Shown one piece after another: positions 5,997 through 8,823 of a stretch of DNA of 8,823 bases. Where the stretch lies: the NCBI GenBank assembly GCA_023435985.1, contig JAEZKY010000188.1:1-8823 (forward strand), written 5' to 3'. How positions within the stretch are numbered: the stretch's first letter is position 1; the number at the start of each line of letters is the position of its first letter. Position numbers and translations under genes: made by a program. This DNA comes from Bacillota bacterium. Lineage in GTDB: Bacteria > Bacillota > Clostridia > Clostridiales > Clostridiaceae. The notes under the pieces are model-generated. The model made no database searches, was not told where the DNA came from, and saw nothing but the letters and a program-made list of their open reading frames with translations.

Positions 5997-7323
5997 GGAG
6001 TTAGTGCTTGTTATATTAAATGGTGATAAGAAGGCAAGAACACAAGGCGTTCATCCAAATGTTCATACTGTGACAGTATTAGGGGCTAATCCAACAGTGA
6101 TAATACCAGCAAATGCTGATCCGGCTTTTTTAAGTATGCTGGGGGCTATGGCAAGTGCAAACCAGGCAATTATCAACAAAGACCAGGCAGGTAATTACAG
6201 TGTGACTTTTCATTTATCGGAGCAGAGTCTGACCAATGGTTCTTATTTACAAGCAATGCAGACTTCATCTAATGTGAATAAACCCAATATAGGAGTAGTT
6301 GGAAAATGGGAATTGGATGGCAGCAGGTGGAGATATTACCTAAATGGATATGTGAAAGGACAGTGGGTGAATTACAAGGACCGCTGGTATTATCTGGACA
6401 AAAACGGCTATATGGCACTGGGGTGGCAGACCATCGGCGGGAAAAAGTACTATCTCAAATCGAAAAAAACAAAGGGTCTGGAAACCGGTGGTTATATGGT
6501 GACCGGCTGGGAGAAGATTAATGGAATGTGGTATTATTTCCGCAGTTCGGGAGAGTTGCTGACAAACAACTGGAAACAAGGTAAGGATGGAAAATGGTAT
6601 TTTTGTAGCAAGAATGGGGCTATGGCAACATCTAAGATAGTTGATTGGAAGGGGAAAAAATATTTTGTAGATGATGATGGGTCTATGGCAGTGAACAGGA
6701 CCATAATTGATCCGGAGACAGGATTGTCCTATGAAGCTAATGAAAATGGAGTACTTAGGCAAGTTTTGGAGATTATTTATGCAAATGCTGGTACAGATGC
6801 AGATCGTTTATCTATAACAGAACAAGAGGCAAATGCAAAATATATATATAAATATTTGACCAATGAGGGGTGGTCTATGGAATCGATTGCTGGATTATGT
6901 GGAAACATTGAAATTGAGAGCCATTTTAATCCGGGCGTATGGCAGAAGCATCATAGATTATCATTAGGTTATGGATTAGTACAAAGTACTGCATCTCGTT
7001 TTCTTGATTATGCTGGATTAGACGAATATAGTGCAGATCAAATTGCTTTACAAGATCCAAAGTGCCTCTTAGATTTGGAGTTGGAATTTATAATATGGGA
7101 ATGCCAGCCTAAACAAAGTATATGGCTGCAAGGGTCTGCAGTTAATAAATATGGTGCTCCATACAAAATGTCATTTTCAGATTTTATTGCCTCGACTAAT
7201 TCACCAAGTGATCTGGCTTTAGTCTTTCATGGTCATTATGAACGATCAAGCGATGATCAATCCAGAAGAAATAAGAGGGCCTCAAATGCTAAAGCGTGGT
7301 ATAAATACTTTAGTAATTTATAA
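5986..7323 (+). CDS. Cell-wall-binding repeat protein with phage-tail-lysozyme C-terminus, putative effector
   Basis: 445 aa if TTG 5986 is used; the frame is closed upstream at TAA 5977-5979. GTG 6004 is the other candidate, but GAGGAG (5995-6000) is only 3 nt away, so the start is uncertain and the 5' end may be rearranged. No signal peptide is evident. Residues 32-77 match residues 53-98 of the protein at 2289-3944. Residues about 107-260 are WYYL/YYF cell-wall-binding repeats. Residues about 278-445 resemble the phage tail lysozyme domain (Phage_lysozyme2 type): GWSMESIAGLCGNIEIES holds the likely catalytic Glu311, followed by NPG and GYGLVQST, the usual GLxQWT block. Family members cleave peptidoglycan glycan strands. 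Unlike 2289-3944, it has no small coupled gene before it; the lipoprotein 5184-5996 is there instead. A lipoprotein follows after 35 nt. Catalytic family fairly sure. Confidence 0.82.
   Translation: MNLEELVLVILNGDKKARTQGVHPNVHTVTVLGANPTVIIPANADPAFLSMLGAMASANQAIINKDQAGNYSVTFHLSEQSLTNGSYLQAMQTSSNVNKPNIGVVGKWELDGSRWRYYLNGYVKGQWVNYKDRWYYLDKNGYMALGWQTIGGKKYYLKSKKTKGLETGGYMVTGWEKINGMWYYFRSSGELLTNNWKQGKDGKWYFCSKNGAMATSKIVDWKGKKYFVDDDGSMAVNRTIIDPETGLSYEANENGVLRQVLEIIYANAGTDADRLSITEQEANAKYIYKYLTNEGWSMESIAGLCGNIEIESHFNPGVWQKHHRLSLGYGLVQSTASRFLDYAGLDEYSADQIALQDPKCLLDLELEFIIWECQPKQSIWLQGSAVNKYGAPYKMSFSDFIASTNSPSDLALVFHGHYERSSDDQSRRNKRASNAKAWYKYFSNL
6079..6216 (+). other. Shared N-terminal effector domain, copy B
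   Basis: Encodes residues 32-77 (counting from TTG 5986) and pairs without gaps to copy A at 2445-2582. It begins LGANPTVIIP and ends KDQAGNYSVTFHL. Copy A has 52 residues before the block, copy B only 31, so the sequence before it is not conserved. Confidence 0.7.
6304..6765 (+). repeat. Cell-wall/choline-binding type repeats in the lysozyme effector
   Basis: Encodes about residues 107-260 with repeated aromatic motifs: RWRYY, RWYYL, KKYYL, MWYYF, KWYF, KKYF, and GW spacers. The last unit (KIVDWKGKKYF to ENGV) is nearly the same as in the papain-like effector. Bases 6361-6540 are 82 of 180 GC by hand count (46%), richer than the catalytic part (20 of 60 at 6841-6900), with more CTG, GGC and CCG codons. 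Confidence 0.85.
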
Positions 7324-7343
7324 TATGTACCAGTATAATATAT

Positions 7344-7350
7344 AAAGGAG
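7344..7350 (+). promoter_or_regulatory. Ribosome binding site that selects a TTG start for the downstream lipoprotein
   Basis: AAAGGAG at 7344-7350 overlaps the in-frame GTG at 7350 and is only 2 nt from ATG 7353, so neither can use it well. TTG 7359 lies 8 nt downstream, the usual distance, and begins a clean lipoprotein signal peptide. Confidence 0.7.
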
Positions 7351-7358
7351 TGATGATT

Positions 7359-8291
7359 TTGATTAATATACGTTATTATCTTATTAAGTATGTGCTTCTT
7401 ATGATGATATGCACTGGTTTAACAGGTTGTGTAATAAATACTGATAGTTCACATTCTTTCGTAGCAGAGTCAATAGAAAAAAATAATCTCATATTTAACG
7501 ATTCTATTGACTACAATTTATATCTAAAAAAGATTTGGGTCGGAGAGGAATGGGACGGTGGGGATTATGTATATCCGGCATCATTCTTTATTACAAAAAT
7601 AGAGAATGGTAAAATAATGGGGAAAATGGCTACACATAGAGTTGCGGAGCCAGATTTTTATTATTATAAAAATGCACCAGTATTAGATGACTTTATAGGT
7701 ACAATAAATAATAGTCATGCTGAGTGCCAATTTACAGGGAAAAATGGAAACACAGGATCTCTTTTAATAGAGTTTAAGGAAGAAAATAAAATAGTAGCTA
7801 CAATGGATTATAATACTGTACGTTTTATGGATATTAATAATTATGATAACACTATTCGTAAGATATATCAAAATTTAAAAGAAGGTGAAGAGTACTATGA
7901 TAATTTAAAGCCTATGAAAGGCACTTATTCGTTCAGACCATATAATTTAGAGGATATAAAAAAATATATTGAAATGGAAAAACTCAATTTATATAAAGTA
8001 GACTTAAATTCTTGGGGGGAAGTATGCCTGGCGACAGTGATTTTTAGTGGTAATAAACCACATCCGGGAGCATTTCTATTAGATAGAGACAATAACATTT
8101 TCTATGATTTTAGTGCTCCATTTCAAGTGGGAACAGAGATAATTAATGTCACCCTAGAAGATATAAATGACGATGGTTTAAAAGATGTACAAATGGAAAC
8201 AGATTATGAAGGTATTGTATGGACTTTTTATCAAAAAGAGAATGGGGAGTTCTACGATCCTTCCGTCTATGATAACTCTATTGAGCAGTAA
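7359..8291 (+). CDS. Lipoprotein, candidate immunity protein for the lysozyme effector
   Basis: 310 aa from TTG 7359, chosen from the AAAGGAG site at 7344-7350. The signal peptide ends in the lipobox LTGC (Cys24), predicting lipid anchoring on the outer face of the membrane. Residues about 50-150 are strand-rich with many aromatic residues; near the C-terminus LEDINDDGLKDVQM is an FG-GAP/calcium-loop-like motif, comparable in kind to VDINGDKKLDI in the lipoprotein at 5184-5996, though the proteins are otherwise dissimilar. No named family recognised. It starts 35 nt after the lysozyme effector, the same order and distance as the GH19 and RsiV-like pair. Inference: it blocks that lysozyme at the cell surface. 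A structural role in wall turnover is the alternative. Confidence 0.75.
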   Translation: MINIRYYLIKYVLLMMICTGLTGCVINTDSSHSFVAESIEKNNLIFNDSIDYNLYLKKIWVGEEWDGGDYVYPASFFITKIENGKIMGKMATHRVAEPDFYYYKNAPVLDDFIGTINNSHAECQFTGKNGNTGSLLIEFKEENKIVATMDYNTVRFMDINNYDNTIRKIYQNLKEGEEYYDNLKPMKGTYSFRPYNLEDIKKYIEMEKLNLYKVDLNSWGEVCLATVIFSGNKPHPGAFLLDRDNNIFYDFSAPFQVGTEIINVTLEDINDDGLKDVQMETDYEGIVWTFYQKENGEFYDPSVYDNSIEQ

Positions 8292-8389
8292 TTAATCTAA
8301 TGAGAGATAAAGAGAATGGGCTAACAGTTTATCATGTATATAAAGAACCAGTTAGAATAACTACAAAACCCTTAGGGTATATGAAAATA

Positions 8390-8823
8390 ATGGCTGTTAA
8401 TAAAAAAAAAATACTGTGTATATGTCTGTTGTTTACTGTCTTGTTTTTAGTCACATCCTGTAATTTCAAAGAAAAAAAGGCGAGTAACCAGTCTGTTCTT
8501 ATACAAAGCAATATTGAAAATAATATAAAGGGCTCCAGTTATAAAAGTGAGGAAAATGCAGAAAAGGATAAAAATTTTTATAAAAGGTTAATATTACGAT
8601 TGATCCGGAATCAAATAGAAATCACAGATGGAGAGGAAAAATATTATTTTTCTGATACCGTTTCAGCCGATTATGAAGCAATGCTGCCAAATAGTGAATT
8701 TTATATTGTTGATATTAATGGAGATCAAAAGTTAGATATAGGTATTAAGTACCCTACCAATGTATTGGATACATATTATTATAATCCAGAGACGGATACA
8801 TTAAATCTGGCGTTAGATAATCA
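8390..8823 (+). CDS. Lipoprotein, paralogue of 5184-5996, cut by the window edge
   Basis: The frame is open to the end of the window, giving at least 144 residues. ATG 8390 (MAVNKKK) lines up with the start of the paralogue at 5184; ATG 8381 and ATG 8300 are in the same frame and cannot be excluded, and none has a strong ribosome site. The lipobox is VTSC, with Cys at codon 8459-8461. After a variable linker, FYKRLILRLIRN, KYYFSDTVSADYE and FYIVDINGDQKLDIGI closely match the protein at 5184-5996, including the acidic DINGD loop. The linker also contains QSNIENNI, shared at nucleotide level with the dead copy at 4733-5003, so this copy is nearer to the dead one in that part. The C-terminal half lies outside the window. 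Confidence 0.8.
   Translation, partial: MAVNKKKILCICLLFTVLFLVTSCNFKEKKASNQSVLIQSNIENNIKGSSYKSEENAEKDKNFYKRLILRLIRNQIEITDGEEKYYFSDTVSADYEAMLPNSEFYIVDINGDQKLDIGIKYPTNVLDTYYYNPETDTLNLALDN

Noticed and set aside
6340..6762. Minus-strand open frame of 140 codons opposite the repeats
   Set aside because: It is the antisense of the aromatic repeat region, whose plus-strand protein pattern is clear.
7334..7339. TATAAT as a promoter for the 7359 lipoprotein
   Set aside because: No fitting -35 box is found about 17 nt upstream, and transcription would start inside the ribosome binding site.
8235..8320. 12-nt repeat AAAGAGAATGGG at 8235-8246 and 8309-8320
   Set aside because: Too short and AT-rich to separate from chance; no other similarity flanks it.
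1..8823. A prophage lysis cassette as the source of the lysozymes
   Set aside because: No holin, tail, capsid or integrase genes are seen, and the repeat-plus-lipoprotein pairing is not a lysis module; a phage origin of single domains remains possible.

Overview
The window is AT-rich (hand-counted stretches about 33-37% GC). All genes lie on the plus strand, with Gram-positive style Shine-Dalgarno sites, GTG and TTG starts, lipoproteins with LTSC or LTGC lipoboxes, and enzymes carrying YYF/GW cell-wall-binding repeats. This fits a low-GC Firmicute, probably a clostridium of Lachnospiraceae type. Genus-level assignment is not supported by what I can see.

The layout repeats one theme: a gene for a cell-wall-acting or protease-like enzyme, then within 27-36 nt a gene for a membrane-anchored or lipid-anchored protein with an extracytoplasmic domain. 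Pair 1 is the C-terminal end of a GH19 glycoside hydrolase (1-678) and a membrane-anchored protein with an RsiV-like DUF4163/DUF3298 ectodomain (715-1626). Pair 2 is a broken small helical gene (1699-2289, interrupted by an in-frame TAA), a repeat-containing protein with a papain/C39-like C-terminus (2289-3944) and a two-TM protein (3972-4535). Then come 648 bp with no intact gene (4536-5183), which are not empty: they hold two copies of the C-terminal tail of a lost enzyme and a degraded lipoprotein gene. An intact lipoprotein follows (5184-5996). Pair 3 is a repeat-containing protein with a phage-tail-lysozyme domain (5986-7323) and a lipoprotein (7359-8291). The window ends inside another copy of the 5184 lipoprotein family (8390 to the edge).

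The two full-length enzymes share an N-terminal block (23 of 46 residues identical, no gaps) and the cell-wall-binding region, and diverge abruptly after a shared D/N-ENGV-x-R motif into unrelated catalytic domains. Constant N-terminus, variable C-terminal tip, a different anchored partner after each tip, and orphan tip remnants each followed by a partner gene are the marks of a polymorphic toxin/immunity locus. My main inference is that this is an interbacterial effector-immunity array directed at the cell envelope, with an export mark I do not recognise; the enzymes have no obvious Sec signal peptide. No secretion machinery is visible in the window, and neither toxicity nor immunity can be shown from sequence alone.
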